Made by a program: the position numbers and the translations under genes. Below, one piece after another: positions 10,735 through 21,847 of a stretch of 64,000 nucleotides of DNA (position 1 is the first letter of the stretch; the number at the start of each line of letters is the position of its first letter). Where the stretch lies: assembly GCA_964016985.1 (NCBI GenBank), contig OZ024821.1, positions 123,812,035-123,876,034 of the forward strand. Direction: 5' to 3'. This stretch comes from Anodontia alba (Eukaryota > Mollusca > Bivalvia > Lucinida > Lucinidae). Below the pieces are notes generated by a model. It made no database searches and was not told the origin of the DNA. It was given only the letters and a program-made list of their open reading frames with translations.

Positions 10735-11388
10735 TACTTAGTAACAAGCACAAAACCGAGTTAGCCGACTTGTCAGAAGCAACATGACTTATTTTGCTTG
10801 GATTCTCAGGGAAGCTATATAGGACCATTATGGTCCACTTGTTTGCTAATATGATGCAAAGTTTCCTGTGACTGACAAATCCTTATTCAGTGCATTGTAT
10901 CATCTACTATTAAAATATCCCACGGGTGTATGTGGCCCGCTCAGCGGACTTCTTGTTAAAATGGGACTGATGTGTTGTGAAAAATGGAGCAGGAAGTCAC
11001 AAAAGTTGTCGCCCTTGATGGAAATAACGAAACAATCTACCCAGTGTATCCAGTCTCTTAAACACCTGGGTATCTTAAATGGATTCTTCCGTCTTGTGAG
11101 TTGAAGGGTTTTATTTGCTACATTTGGGCAGCGGCATGCGAAGACAAGTCTCTGGGTGTACGCGGACAGCGAAGGCCCAGATCAGGACTATCGCTGTCCG
11201 CTAACATAATCATTGTATCTTATAGAATGTATCAATGGAAAACAAATGCGCGGAAAAGATTTTGCACATACGCGGGCTGAATCTGAATCGTTTCATGTTG
11301 TGCATGCTAAAAGACACCATTTCGTTTGGCGTGGCCCATTTCAACCTAGGGTGCACCAGTAAAATCGACTGAAAAGCCCTGGTGTTTT

Positions 11389-11425
<37 letters not shown>

Positions 11426-11480
11426 CTGGCTCGTTCTTTGTTGGTTTTGTAGTCACTCGCTGTATTATTTTTAGCCACCT
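10735..11480. other. Non-coding stretch with two palindromes
   Basis: A hairpin GGACCATTATGGTCC near 10824 is followed by ACTTGTTTG. A palindrome of the GGACAGCGAAGGCCC family is at 11163-11210 (GCGGACAGCGAAGGCCCAGA ... TCGCTGTCCGC). A T-run lies at 11389-11420. No gene is supported. Confidence 0.5.
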
Positions 11481-12060
11481 GAGCTATGGCCAGGATGAGG
11501 TAAAGTTATCACCTTTTGTCCGGCGTCCGTCCTTCCGTTCGTCCGCCCGATCGTCCATCGGTCAGTCCGTTAACACTTTCAAACGACAACTCCCCCAACA
11601 CCAAAACCATTGAAGCGATTTGTCCCTTATTAGGCAAATATGTTGCTTGGACGGGGATGGGGTGTGGGAGGGTGGTGGTTGGGGGAGGGGGGGGGGGGAG
11701 GGGAAGGGAGGGGGAAGGTTTTATGTATTTTATGACCAGTGACTATTTTGCTTGATTACCATGGCAGAATCAAATTAAAAATATAACGACAACTCCTCCA
11801 AAACCACTAAAGCAATATAACTCTAATTTGGTACAGATGTTGCTTGGATAAGGGCAATTCAAAATAACTAAAATGAAATGGATCTGCTTCTTGGTTTGGT
11901 TGTCATGGCAACAGAAAGCTGCTATAGACTTATAATGGGAAAATGGTTAAATTGCATTTTCTCCATAACCAGTGAAGTGATAATTTGGCATTTATGACCA
12001 TTTGATGATTGTCCATCTTGTTTATGTGTTTAATGACCAGCGGCCATTTTGTTTGGTTGC
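11481..12060. repeat. Repeat with CGTCCGTCC lead-in and G-rich tract
   Basis: GAGCTATGGCCAGGATGAGG is followed by a CCGTCC-rich stretch, as at 1785, then degenerate units containing GACAACTCC, CCAAAACCA, TGTTGCTTGGA and TGGCAGAATCAAA/TGGCAACAGAAAG. A G-rich tract is at 11657-11715. Related sequence is at 33840-34000. No gene is supported. Confidence 0.5.
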
Positions 12061-12202
12061 ATGGCAAAATCAAAGTAGGAAATCTGTAAAGCACCAACAA
12101 GAAAAGCAGACCCTATTAAGCACCAGCTTGGAAAGAAGACCATTTTGCACAGCAGCAGGGGAAAAAGACCATGTGACACAGCAGCAGGGAAAGACCATAG
12201 GT

Positions 12203-12382
12203 CTAGATAAGAGGGGGTATCCGGTAAATATTTTTCTTATTTCTCCACGAAAACGTATGTTGTGGATACTCATTAGAAGCGCCTCGGGGAGGCGCTTCTA
12301 ATGAATACCCACAACATACGTTTTTGTGGAGAAATAAGAAAAATATCAATACTTTTGGATTGAAAAAAAGCGCCTTAACTAG
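12203..12382 (+). mobile_element. MITE family C, copy 2 (GCGCCTC palindrome)
   Basis: The ends CTAGATAAGAGG and CCTTAACTAG are inverted. The centre is a near-perfect palindrome about 100 bp long, containing TTTCTCCACGAAAACGTATG, AGAAGCGCCTCGGGGAGGCG and the complement. AAATATTTTTCTTATTT and AAATAAGAAAAATAT flank the palindrome. Confidence 0.9.
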
Positions 12383-12399
12383 TGCTATGAAGACCATGT

Positions 12400-12955
12400 T
12401 GAGCTTGTCTCTTGTGTGGCCTTGTAAAGGAACAGAACGTGTGACACAGGTGGGAGTGGCAACATGCAATTGAAATACATTATAAAAGAAATACTCTTCA
12501 GAGCAATGAACAAAAACACAGAGACAAAATAGCTGAATTGTCTAAAACTTAAAATACATGCTTGAAGTAGCAAAAGCGTTAAATTACAATCAACATTTTA
12601 TTCTGAAAGGGTGTTCTCCTCTTGCCCCTGTGCTGTATACATGTGTAAAATCGTGATATTGTTAAACAAATTCTCTTCTGAAACGACTTGGCCAGTTTTT
12701 CACCAAATTTCATGTCGATCCTAAAGTTGAAATGGGATTGAATGTTTGTTCAAATGGTCGCGCCGCATTGACAGCATGTCGATATATGGTAAAAACCTTA
12801 TAATTAAAAAAAACTGCATTATTCTTCTTTAAAACCAAGAACTGCTCAAAAGAATAATCGTTTCATTAGTTGCAATTACAGGATTGGAAAAACAATATCT
12901 GCATATATGCAGTGGCTATTTCACTCTGGTGAGCGAGCCGGGGCCCTTGGGCCTC
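12400..12955 (+). repeat. Dispersed repeat, copy 2 (partner at 1775-2480)
   Basis: Collinear with 1860-2480: GGTGGGAGTGGCAACATGCA, AGAGCAATGAACAAAAACAC, GTGCTGTATACATG, CATGTCGATCCTA, CAAGAACTGCTCAAA, and an ending GGTGAGCGAGCCGGGGCCC. The pair is clearly diverged. No coding capacity. Confidence 0.65.
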
Positions 12956-12963
12956 TTTTTATA

Positions 12964-13670
12964 TCCCGCCACACCATAGTGGCGGGGTATTATGATTTCA
13001 CGTTGGAGGTCCGTGTGTCCGTCCGTTCGTCAGTCGTACGTCCGTCCGTTTTTCGTTTCCGAATGATAACTTGAGTAAACATCAATAGATTTTCACCAAA
13101 CTTGCATGGTATGTGCATTAATATTGTGGAGATCTGGTTTGGGATTGCTAATGGGCAAATTTCGTCAAATTTCTGACGGAGTTATTTGCCCAAGACACGC
13201 ACATATTTTCGTTTCCGGATGATAACTTGAGTAAACGTCAATGGATTTTCACCAAAGTTGGTATGTGCATTGATATTGTGGAGATCTGGTTTGGGATTGC
13301 TAATGGGCAAATTTCGTCAAATTTCTTACGGAGATATCTGCCCTAGACACGCACATATTTTCGTTTCCGGATGATTACTTGAGTAAACGTCAATGGATTT
13401 TCATCAAAGTTGGTATGTGCATTGATATTGTGGAGATCTGGTTTGGGATTGCTAATGGGCAAATTTTGACGGAGTTACCTGCTCGAGAAACGCCCATATT
13501 TTGGTTTTCCGGACGATAACTTGAGTAAATATCAAGGGATTTTAACAAAGCTTGGTACATGCATTGATATGAAGGAGATCTGGTTTGGCACTGCATATCG
13601 GCAAATTTCTTCAATGTTTGACAGAGTTATCTGCCCACGACACGATAATGGCGGGATATTATAATATAAC
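12964..13670 (+). repeat. Tandem array, four units of about 147 bp, with terminal hairpin
   Basis: A hairpin CCCGCCAC...GTGGCGGG opens the region at 12965. Then come four units with TTTTCGTTTCCGGATGATAA, AACGTCAATGGATTTTCACC, TTGATATTGTGGAGATCTGG and TGGGATTGCTAATGGGCAAA. TGGCGGGATATTATAA near 13648 echoes TGGCGGGGTATTATGA at 12980. It may be a Helitron-like insert, since the first bases follow A|TC, but no 3' end is recognised. Confidence 0.75.
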
Positions 13671-14110
13671 GTTTTTATTTGTTTTTGTTTGTATGTGTAT
13701 GTGTATATTTGTGTGTGTCTATGTGGCGCGTGCGTGCGTGCGTGTGTGCGTGTGTGCGTGTGTGTGTTTTGTCCTTTTTGGTGTTTGTGTTTTTTTGGTG
13801 AAACGAGAGCTGACTGCTTTACTTTTCGTTGTTTTGTTGCGTTTGCATTATCATAGTGTGTGTTCTGTTCCCCTTGATGTCATTGGTAATTTATGTTCTG
13901 TGAATGTGAAACTTTCAGGACATGTTAATAATTTGCTGTTATGTTCTTAAAGGGGTATTGTATGAGAACTGCTAAAATTGCTTCAGTTATCGCAAATTTC
14001 TGATGTCATGACAAATGGTGTAGACACTGATCGGTGTTGACAATGTTAATGGGACACAAGGAATTATGGTTTGATTCTGTTGCATTTTACATTTGAGTTT
14101 TTGTTTCTAT
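13671..14110. other. GT-rich simple sequence and non-coding stretch
   Basis: 13683-13770 is a degenerate GT/GCGT repeat. The open frame across it is low-complexity (Val/Cys/Phe) and not supported. Nothing else is seen. Confidence 0.6.
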
Positions 14111-14111
14111 T

Positions 14112-14290
14112 TTTAAGCATTCCCTTGGCAAATTCAGCAGATTTCAAATATATTTTTTAATTTTTTCCCTCAGAACCCAGGGTTTGACATTTCATGAAAA
14201 GTGTCTGCTAACGAAAGAGACAATTTGCAAGAGATGTCAAACCTAGCCCAAATTGTCGTCTGCTGAAATTGTTACTCAGCAGGCTAAACC
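14112..14290 (+). mobile_element. MITE family D copy
   Basis: It holds the family order: CCTTGGCAAATTCAGCAG, TTTTTTCCCTCAGAACCC, TTGACATTTCATG, a diverged palindrome with AGACAATTTGCAAGAGATGT, and GTCTGCTGAAATTGTTACTCAGCAGG. Ends are degenerate. Confidence 0.6.
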
Positions 14291-14421
14291 GCACTAGATC
14301 TGTTGTAAGATCAGCAACAACAAACAACAACAGTAAAAATATTGTAAGAACAGCACAAATACCGACTGCCTTTCGTGTCAGGCTCTCGAAACCATTCTCC
14401 AGTTCCTTTATATGGTCACTA

Positions 14422-14569
14422 CCCAGCAAACACACAACGTCGCAACAACGTCGTTACAACGTCGCTGCAACGTCACACGACGTTGCAGTCGTTACGACGT
14501 CGCTGCAACATCACACGACGTTGCAGCTACATTGTAATGACGTTGTTGCGACGTTGTGTGTTTGCTGGG
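14422..14569. mobile_element. CCCAG palindrome family 2 (CAACGTCG core), longest copy
   Basis: The ends CCCAGCAAACACACAACGTC and GACGTTGTGTGTTTGCTGGG are perfect inverted repeats. The interior is made of CAACGTCG words in both orientations and folds on itself. TA flanks both ends. Related copies are at 21848, 25281, 28157, 32091 and 42724. Confidence 0.85.
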
Positions 14570-15110
14570 TATATGTTTTTTTTGCATTTGGCGAATTAAA
14601 TTTTGTCTGATCTTGGAATGTGCAGCCGGGCCTACATAATCACTTTCATATAACGAACATGTCAGTTTCCAACGACTGGTCCCGAACATTACATTGGCCA
14701 CTTCACGCTAAAGGAGCATTCAGGGTTCACATGCGAATAGAAAAGCTCGAAATCAATCGGCATCCGCACAGTCCGATCAGGATCTTCCTTTGGACAACAA
14801 TATATTCTGCCCTTTCCGTAGATTTTGTGAGCCGACGGCAAAAACCATGATCAGACTGGGCTTTTGCTGTCTGCATATGCCGCAAAGACACATTTTCGCA
14901 TGGAAAGGACCATATACAAACCAATACTTTAGTGTGCATTTCAAATACCTCGACATCAGCTGAAATTAGTTATTGATTTGTTTACGAGTATTGACATGAG
15001 TTTTAAACCTGTTTGAAGCTTACCTGACCGTTACTTTGTAACAAGTATGGAGACGGGAATATACGGAGGCCGAAAGAAGTCATTATTCGTGTAGTCTAGG
15101 TAGAACTTTA
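14570..15110. other. Non-coding stretch with a degenerate palindrome
   Basis: 14735-14890 contains CAGTCCGATCAGGATCTTCC and AACCATGATCAGACTGGGC words of the GGACAGCGAAGGCCC family in inverted order. No gene is seen. Confidence 0.4.
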
Positions 15111-15300
15111 ACTCATTATTGCCCAGTGGGTTTATCTTCCAGCAGGCGATATTTTTAATTATTTTTCTAATTTTCCCAAGAAGACATTTTTTCGTGTAAA
15201 TTGTCTTCTAAGGCTTTGAAAACTCATGCAATATCAAAGTCTAATCAGTTTGCCGTCTGGTGAAATCGCTCAGAGAGTGGTAAATATTATTAAGCCCTGG
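15111..15300 (+). mobile_element. MITE family D copy
   Basis: ACTCATTATTGCCCAGTGGG, TTTTTCTAATTTTCCCAAGA, AATTGTCTTCTAAGG, GTTTGCCGTCTGGTGAAATC and GCTCAGAGAGTGG occur in the usual order. The palindrome is degraded. Confidence 0.5.
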
Positions 15301-15360
15301 TGGCAGATGGAAGTATTGTTAATATAGGTTCCGGATACTGAAGCTGCAGCGTGGTCAGTC

Positions 15361-15639
15361 CATCACGAAAACATGCCTATATAATTTTTACCCCCTTAAA
15401 CCCCACTTTTATGTAGTAAAACTGGGGTTTACAGGGGTATACATTATTTTTCTTATTTGTGCTCAAAAACATAGATTGTGGGTACTCGTTAGAACCGCCT
15501 CGACCAGGCGGTTCTAACGAGTACCCACAATCTATGTTTTTGAGCAGAAATATGAAAAATATCTATTTTTTTATCTGAAAATTTTCATTTTTTGGTGGTG
15601 AAATTTTCAATATATTTGAATAGGCGTGTTTTCGTTATG
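15361..15639 (+). mobile_element. MITE family A, copy 2
   Basis: The ends are CATCACGAAAAC and GTTTTCGTTATG. The left arm carries AAACCCCACTTTTATG...AAAACTGGGGTTT (stem-loop). The centre is the AACCGCCTC/GAGGCGGTT palindrome with GTACTCGTTAG/CTAACGAGTAC and CATAGATTGTGGG arms. Flanks CAGTC and CAACC show no duplication. Confidence 0.9.
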
Positions 15640-16020
15640 CAACCCTAAACTTGTTATCCATTTACATTTACATGATTAAGTTTTAGTACGTCGGAAATAG
15701 TCTTTCGTATAAAAAAAAAAAAAGAAACATTTTCCTGAGCATCATTCAAGCCATTAATCAATATATACTTTAAATCCATTTGTATCACAATAAGAAAATA
15801 TTGATTGGATTTGATCTGCTATCAATAAATAGAAGGACTTAGCTGTATTTGAAGCACAAAGTTCTAAACAAGTGAAATTTTTATTTTAGACACACGTATA
15901 TGGAAGAGAATTCCTGTCAGAGAGGCCGAATCGTTCCATGAACACAGTTATTTTCCCATTGCCCTACGTCATCTGTGCAATTTAGACTAAGCTAATTTAC
16001 TAATTCATTAATTGTAACAC
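15640..16020. other. Non-coding stretch
   Basis: AT-rich. No gene, repeat or RNA gene is recognised. Confidence 0.4.
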
Positions 16021-16320
16021 AAGAGCGCACGAGACACAGGATACTACAATGTATGTCTTGCGCACGATTTACTAAGTCATATACAAGAGACATGAGTTGT
16101 GCGCACGAGATGCAGGATATTCGATTATGCATTAGACTAAGTTAGTTGTGTGCTCGGATAAGTAAGCCGTTCACACGAGATACTAAGCCGTGCGGATGAG
16201 ATACTAAGTCGAGCGCGCGAGATACTACGTCGAGAGCACTACCTCATACGCACAAGTAAGTAAATCAAGAACACTGCTTAGTATCTCAAGCACACGACCT
16301 CCTTACAACGATTGTCACAA
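16021..16320 (+). repeat. Degenerate short tandem repeat (GCGCACGAGATACTAAGTC)
   Basis: A unit of about 20 bp, close to GCGCACGAGATACTAAGTC, is repeated with many substitutions (GCGGATGAGATACTAAGTCG, GCGCGCGAGATACTACGTCG, CTTAGTATCTCAAGCACACG inverted near 16280). Confidence 0.6.
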
Positions 16321-16352
16321 CCACGGAACTTTATGTGTATTGAATACCAATT

Positions 16353-16459
16353 CCCAACTAGCATTATTTATATATCTACAGCGGGCCGTTATCGGCCCGT
16401 CAGCCACCCTGACGGGCCGATAACGGCCTGCTATAAATTTATGTAGAATGCTTACTGAG
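16353..16459. mobile_element. CCCAG palindrome family 1 (GGGCCGTTATCGGCCCGTCAG), diverged copy
   Basis: GCGGGCCGTTATCGGCCCGT and CTGACGGGCCGATAACGGCC are inverted around CAGCCACC. The outer arms TCTACAGC and ATTTATGTAGAATGCT match the better copies at 24337 and 24550. The terminal CCCA/CTGAG is degraded. Confidence 0.75.
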
Positions 16460-16825
16460 AAAGAACTCGTTTATGTACTCGTATTAGCGATACATAGTTT
16501 CTCCGCAGTTTTGATTTCATTAGTATTTGAAATACGAGTACATTGAACAAATTAAGTTATCCGAAACGTTATTCGGAACGAAAACTGCTGATATAAAACT
16601 TTCAAAGGAAAGCGATTAAAGACGATTATTTATGAAAACACGAACAAAACAAACAAACAAACAACAACAATAAAAATCATAAACAAAAGCAACAACAACA
16701 ATAAAAACATAGATACTGATGCTAATGACAAACGACAATCTTTGTTCCAATGTAAATCTCCCTAATGAAAAGGATTTTGTATACATGACGTTATGCTATA
16801 TAACGAGAAATCGAGTACTATATAT

Positions 16826-16904
16826 CCCAGTCAGCATTCTACGTAAATCTATATCGGGCCGTCATCGGCCCGTCAGGGTAGCTTTACGTAGAATGCTAGC
16901 TGGG
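16826..16904. mobile_element. CCCAG palindrome family 1, internally deleted copy
   Basis: CCCAGTCAGCATTCTACGTA at the left and TACGTAGAATGCTAGCTGGG at the right are inverted. Only one GGGCCGTCATCGGCCCGTCAG core is left, so about 28 bp is missing compared with the 107-bp copies. Confidence 0.8.
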
Positions 16905-17069
16905 ATTATGCTTTCGACAGAATGGCGTTTTTACCTGGTGCTTTAATCAGAAGAAGTAAATTTGCAAATTTGTGTCATGATTAATTGCAAAACCATTTGA
17001 CATAATTACCTATGCATTTTTTTTTAATTTGATTTTTCTTTATTAAAAAAAATAGGGTGGTATCATTTG

Positions 17070-17383
17070 TCCACAGTAAACATTGTTGCAAAGTATGCAA
17101 AACTCGATAGCGCAGGTAGATTCCACAGTAAACATTGCTGCAAAGTATGCAAAACTCAATAGCGCAGGTAGATTCCACAGTAAACATTGTTGCAAAGTAT
17201 GCACAACTCAATAGGGCAAGTAGATTCCACAGTAAACATTGCTGCAAAGTATGCAATACTCGATAGGGCAAGTAGATTCCTCAGTAAACATTGTTGCAAA
17301 GTATGCAAATCTCGATAGGACAAGTAGATTCCACAGTAAACATTGTTGCAAAGTATGCAAAACTCGATAGGGCAAGTAGATTG
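17070..17383. repeat. 52-bp minisatellite, six units
   Basis: GTAGATTCCACAGTAAACAT starts at 17116, 17168, 17220, 17272 and 17324, with strict 52-bp spacing and partial units at both ends. The remainder of the unit is TGTTGCAAAGTATGCAAAAC plus TCGATAGGGCAA. The minus strand is open in all three frames across the array. This follows from the unit having no stop in any frame and is not evidence of a gene. Confidence 0.95.
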
Positions 17384-17800
17384 AAGGTAGGTTTCCAATA
17401 AGTTCCACTTGTTCTCAAAAAATCAGCCCACTATAAAAATTGCATGTGTCAGAGTTGTCCTAAAACTTATTTTAAGGTCAATATTTGAAACAAAGCCCAG
17501 AAACAGAATGGGCAAATGGTTTCTGTCAAATTGAAATTGTCATTCACAAATAAATTTTTTACATTTTGAATAAAACGATAAGCAAAACAAAACAACAACA
17601 AAAAAACAAAACAACAAAAAAACAAAAACAAAAAAAAAAACAAAACAAAAAAAAACAAAACAACAACAACATTTTTTTCAAGTTATACCGAAAACACAGT
17701 AGTTATTCAATGCCTACCGTATATACCCTAAGTGTTCAGACAGAAAGATCTGAGTAAATAGTGTAGATCCTGATTAGACGCCGCCAGGAAAACACGACCT
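17384..17800. other. Non-coding stretch with A-rich simple sequence
   Basis: 17581-17680 is a degenerate AACAAAAC repeat. No gene is seen. Confidence 0.5.
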
Positions 17801-17804
17801 CTGA

Positions 17805-18224
17805 TTAGGTCAAATAAAAAAAATATGTGTATTTAGGGTAACATGTCAGAAAAAAATAGGTAGGGTAGGTAGGGATTTTTTTTACAGTTTTATTTAGAAC
17901 TATACCATAATTACCAAATATAGCTGGACTTTGCACATAAAATTTTACCAAATCTGTTTGACTATCCTTAGATGTGTCTAAAAGTACTGACAAAATGACA
18001 AACAGTGTAGATCCTGATCAAACTGCTCCTATAGGAGCAGTTTGATCTGGGTCTACACATTTTGCTCATACCTTCTTGTCTGAATATTCCGCATAAATAT
18101 TTTATCCCAGTACCACCTACTTTTTTTTGAGAAAACATGAAAAAAATTGCTCGGTTTCACCAGGAAAATTAGGTAGGGTAGGGTTACCCTAAACATGTTT
18201 TTTTTTTTTATTTGGCCTTAGGGT
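17805..18224. mobile_element. TIR element with GGTCAAATAAAAAAA ends
   Basis: GGTCAAATAAAAAAAATATG near 17808 and ATGTTTTTTTTTTTATTTGG near 18197 are inverted. TTTAGGGTAACATG and GGGTTACCCTAAACATG pair next to them. GTAGGGTAGGTAGGG occurs on both arms. A CAGATCAG palindrome (18001-18062: ACTGCTCCTATAGGAGCAGT core) lies inside and may be a nested insertion. Confidence 0.65.
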
Positions 18225-18345
18225 CTACACTGTTTGTCACTTGTTCCGCGATGTTTGAGCCACAAGAAACGGTAGTGATATGGACGTTTAAATTTTAGGA
18301 CAGGTAAATAAGGCAATAAGACGAAAAACAAAGATAAACGGAATA

Positions 18346-18708
18346 CAGTAAAACCTCGATGTCTCGAACACCCATGGCGCGATCGTTTACCTTGGATGAT
18401 TCGAACTCACTTCTCAGTCCCTACAAAATTTTTCCGATAATTCAAGAACACAAATATTTAGAAATATTTAGGAAAATGTTCTTATTTTATCATGAAATTG
18501 TGTTGTGTATACTCATTAGAATCGCCTCATCTATATGATTCTGATGAGTAAACTCAACATACCATTGTGGTATAGAATATCAAAAAATCATCCCTAAATC
18601 ATCATTTGCTTCCTGACCTAGCGCCATGATTAACCCTCAGTGGTTCGAACTGCCCATGACTCTAATTTCCATGGTCCCAACGATGTTCGAGCTGTGGAGG
18701 TTTAAATG
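18346..18708 (+). mobile_element. Tigger-like MITE (family B), complete copy
   Basis: It starts CAGTAAAACCTCGATGTCTC after TA and ends GTGGAGGTTTAAATG before TA. The centre has TACTCATTAGAATCGCCTC and a diverged complement. The right half has GCGCCATGATTAACCCTCAG. Confidence 0.8.
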
Positions 18709-19090
18709 TATTTAGGGCCATGAATTTATTGTTAAATTTTCAAAGTATACAGTGGGTAGACTCCGATTTCAAAGCGTACGCATTTGATAATTGACGCGAT
18801 GGTAAATTGAACTTCTTTTCGAGTGAAATAAATGCCTACATCGTTGGATGTTCTGGTTAAATCTGCACCATGCCGCCTACAAAACATAATATAAACACAC
18901 CGAAATGTTTAAATTTATTAGTCAACTCACGTACCGCGTTTTCAAACCGCTCAATAAAATATCACTAGTACCATTGACAGGCAGAACTGGATTATCGTTA
19001 GTTCAAATATAAAATCAACGGCTGTAAATCTTTACATGTTTACCGGTTTTGAAGTATATTAATTATATGACGTTCCGCATGTGAAAAGAA
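18709..19090. other. Non-coding stretch
   Basis: No gene or element is recognised. Confidence 0.4.
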
Positions 19091-19094
19091 CCTT

Positions 19095-19265
19095 TTAGTC
19101 ATATGCGAACAGAGAAGGCCCATAACAACCTGTGTATTTGCACAGTCTAATCGAGGCCTCCGCTGTGGGCTTACAGAATCATTGGATATTGCAGAAAATA
19201 TCGGCGAACAGAGAAGGCCCTGAGTCTGATCAAGGCCTTCTTTGTTCGCATAAGGCGTAATGGCC
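19095..19265. repeat. Two GGACAGCGAAGGCCC-type palindromes
   Basis: GCGAACAGAGAAGGCCCATA with GGCCTCCGCTGTGGGC (19106-19170), and GCGAACAGAGAAGGCCCTGA with TCAAGGCCTTCTTTGTTCGC (19203-19250), are inverted arm pairs. This family is scattered through the window (11163, 19934, 33000, 51960, 53930). Confidence 0.65.
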
Positions 19266-19933
19266 TTTTTTCTAAAGTTACGCGTTATATGTAAAAAAGA
19301 AAATTAAAATACCTTATATGGAGACACCTTGACAACAGTACACAAAATGTAAAAAAAAAGTCAGAGAGGATTCTGTCTTTTTGGATTCTGATGTTATTTT
19401 TGGGCTTGTAGAATAGGGCGGACGCTGCCCTTTAATAGACAGTAGCAGTACCTTTCATAGACAGAAGAAGGGATACCTGACATCAACAGTGGCGGATTAA
19501 GAATAAAAAGGGAAGCCAAAGGTTAATATTTTCAGCGACCTGGGAAATTTCAGAATAAAGGTAAGTTTCATAACTTTGTTTAGGCAGAAAAAATAATAAT
19601 TTTTTGTTAATTTCAATCTGCAGTGTAACTTCCATTCTACAGCCGCCTTTGGGAAAGCATAAATTTGGCTGTTGTATGGAGTGACTTTTGTAGAGAAGTT
19701 CAATACTTGTACATGCATATAGTAAACAGTAAATTAAAAAAAAAATGGTTGTTACAGGTAGGTGGCTGTTGTTGGCGGTTCATGGCGGTTCCATTTTATT
19801 CAGTATTAAAAAGGATTACATACATGACTATGAAATACGAAATCCCGTACCTTCAACCCGATTCCATCATAGAAGGAAAACAGATGAACACATTGGTCAA
19901 ATGAGCAGCGCCATCCAAAATGTGCTTTCGGAA
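19266..19933. other. Non-coding stretch
   Basis: No gene is supported. Two overlapping open frames at 19665-19984 run into the next palindrome and show no recognisable domain. Confidence 0.4.
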
Positions 19934-20004
19934 TTTATGCGGACAGCGAAGGCCCAGATCAGATTGCGCAACCGCGCAGTCTGATCTGGGCCTTCATTGT
20001 CCCT
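19934..20004. repeat. Palindrome of the GGACAGCGAAGGCCC family
   Basis: GGACAGCGAAGGCCCAGATC and GATCTGGGCCTTCATTGTCC are inverted, with AGATTGCGCAACCGCGCAGTCT between them. Confidence 0.8.
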
Positions 20005-20837
20005 CTTCAGTATCATTGGATACTGTTACATATATCGGTGTATAACAAAGGTCCTTACCAGGTTGTGCAGCTTCGCTGGTGATCTGAATCTTTACTGTTT
20101 CCATATGCCCCGACGACGCATTCTTTTCTTGGCGCGGTCCAAGGCAGGGTGTTAATTTAGGATTTTTTTTTATAAATATTTTGGTAGCAAAATAAAATGG
20201 CTACACATTAAAGGTTGATATCCGAGATATAAAAAAATCACGTTACTTTTGTTACAAACTGACAGACTGTTTCATGGAAATAATTTCATGGAAATAATTT
20301 TTCATGGAAATAATTTAAGCTCTCAATGAAATTCTAAAGAATCTGTACTCATTTAAAAAAAAAATATGGTTGCCTGTCATTAATTTATTTAAAATACAGA
20401 TATACATGTACCATAAAGCGTTTAAAACCTTTAGATTAAAATCACTGATTGATAACATAATTGCCTCCTTTGTCCTAACTTGACTACGTAGCCTTGTGAG
20501 CAAACTGCTTGTTTAGACAATTTTTTCACCCCATTGATACTTTATTATTCAGTATTCAGTAGTATTTTATAATAAACTAGGGATAATCCAATTTCATTTG
20601 GAAATAGTATTTTCAGATAATAAAAATAAGATTACAGCACCAGTACCGCAGGTATCAACCTTAACACTTAGCATGCCTTATAAATATTTCAGCGAACGAT
20701 ATCTTAAAATATGTAACTTTCTTATTTTCCCAGAAAACATAACTTTTTCCGAATACACCCTTTTAACTGGACCCGTCATTTTACTGTCACTCAAGATACA
20801 CTACTTACAGTAACTGCCTAAATTGACTGATGGCATA
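20005..20837. other. Non-coding stretch with a small direct repeat
   Basis: TCATGGAAATAATTT is repeated three times at 20272-20316. Otherwise AT-rich. No gene is seen. Confidence 0.45.
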
Positions 20838-21045
20838 TTAAATGCTTAGCACTCTGAGAAAAAATCAGCGGATGACATTTTGAAATATTTTTCTTATTTT
20901 CCCAGAAAACAGATTTTGACATTACATGCAAATTGTCGCCATCAGACAATTTGCTTGAAATGTCAAAACCCGTTTTCTGAGCAAAAATATGGAACATACC
21001 ATCAATTTGAATTAGCCATGCAGGCAGTGGTAAAGGTGTAGGGGT
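20838..21045 (+). mobile_element. MITE family D copy, well preserved
   Basis: TTAGCACTCTGAG, ATCAGCGGATGACATTTTGA, ATATTTTTCTTATTTTCCCA, AGATTTTGACATTACATGC, then AAATTGTCGCCATCAGACAA and the complementary ATTTGCTTGAAATGTCAAAA, GTTTTCTGAGCAAAAATATG and ATTAGCCATGCAGGCAGTGG. The core is a long palindrome with the same layout as families A and C. Confidence 0.75.
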
Positions 21046-21061
21046 TTGCTACGCTTTCAGG

Positions 21062-21175
21062 GTCGTTTTTTGCCTCCTGAAAAGGGATCCACTCTGAAAG
21101 GAAAGAATTTGCTCTCTTTAGGAGCAAATTCTTTTCTGTTAGAGTAGACCCCTTTTCAGAAGAAGACTGGTGTAC
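21062..21175. repeat. Palindrome family G (GAAAGGAAAGAATTTGCTCC)
   Basis: CCTGAAAAGGGATCCACTCT and AGAGTAGACCCCTTTTCAG are inverted outer arms. GAAAGAATTTGCTC and GAGCAAATTCTTTTC are inner arms around TCTTTAG. Related copies are at 27240, 27525 and 28280. Confidence 0.75.
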
Positions 21176-21524
21176 AGCAAAGAGGAAATCGCAAAAGCTG
21201 TCTCTATTATCGAGAATGACAGAAAATCGTATCCAGTCAACTTGATGAATTGGCCGAACTTGAGAAAATGCTCCTCATGCTATATGGTGAACAAAGTTCA
21301 AATCAGCCCGTGCATGCGAGCATTTTTTATATAAGCTATTTTTTTATTCTTTACCAGCAGCAGAAGATTCTTACATGTCACATAACCTACATCACACCCG
21401 CCTTTTTGGTTTTAGACTTTTCAGAGGGATTACTATCAGACAAAGCTTAGTGTTTACTCTTTGAACTTTAAAAGCAAAATATCTATGAGCTTAGAACACC
21501 TGCAGAAATATTTGCAATTTATTA
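21176..21524. other. Non-coding stretch
   Basis: No gene is supported. An open frame at 21250-21450 shows no recognisable domain. Confidence 0.35.
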
Positions 21525-21790
21525 ACACTTACAACGCCATGGACAGATTCAGCAGACGACAAGCTGACGACATTTTCTTATTTTTTTCCTAGAAAATAGG
21601 ATGAAACTTCATGCAAACGAGGAGACAATTTGCATGAAGTGAGACAATTTGCATGAAGTGTTAAATTAATTTTTTAGGAAAAATAAGAAAAAAAAAGTCG
21701 TTAATTTGTAATCCGCTGAATCTGCCCATAGCGTCGTGATTTAAAATGCCGTCTGCTGAAATTTTACCCAGCATGCAAAGTGTTCGGAAA
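21525..21790 (+). mobile_element. MITE family D copy with internal duplication
   Basis: AACACTTACAACGCCATGGA, TTCAGCAGACGACAAGCTG, ATTTTCTTATTTTTTTCC, AAACTTCATGCAAACGAGG, then a duplicated AGACAATTTGCATGAAGTG, TTTTTTAGGAAAAATAAG, and GTCTGCTGAAATTTTACCCA plus GCATGCAAAGTGTT. Confidence 0.65.
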
Positions 21791-21847
21791 AATCAATGGT
21801 AGTCTCTATTCTGTAATTCTGTACGTCAATATACTTTACAGTACTCA

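Noticed and set aside
17070..17383. CRISPR-like array
   Set aside because: The units are contiguous 52-bp copies without unique spacers, in a eukaryotic context.
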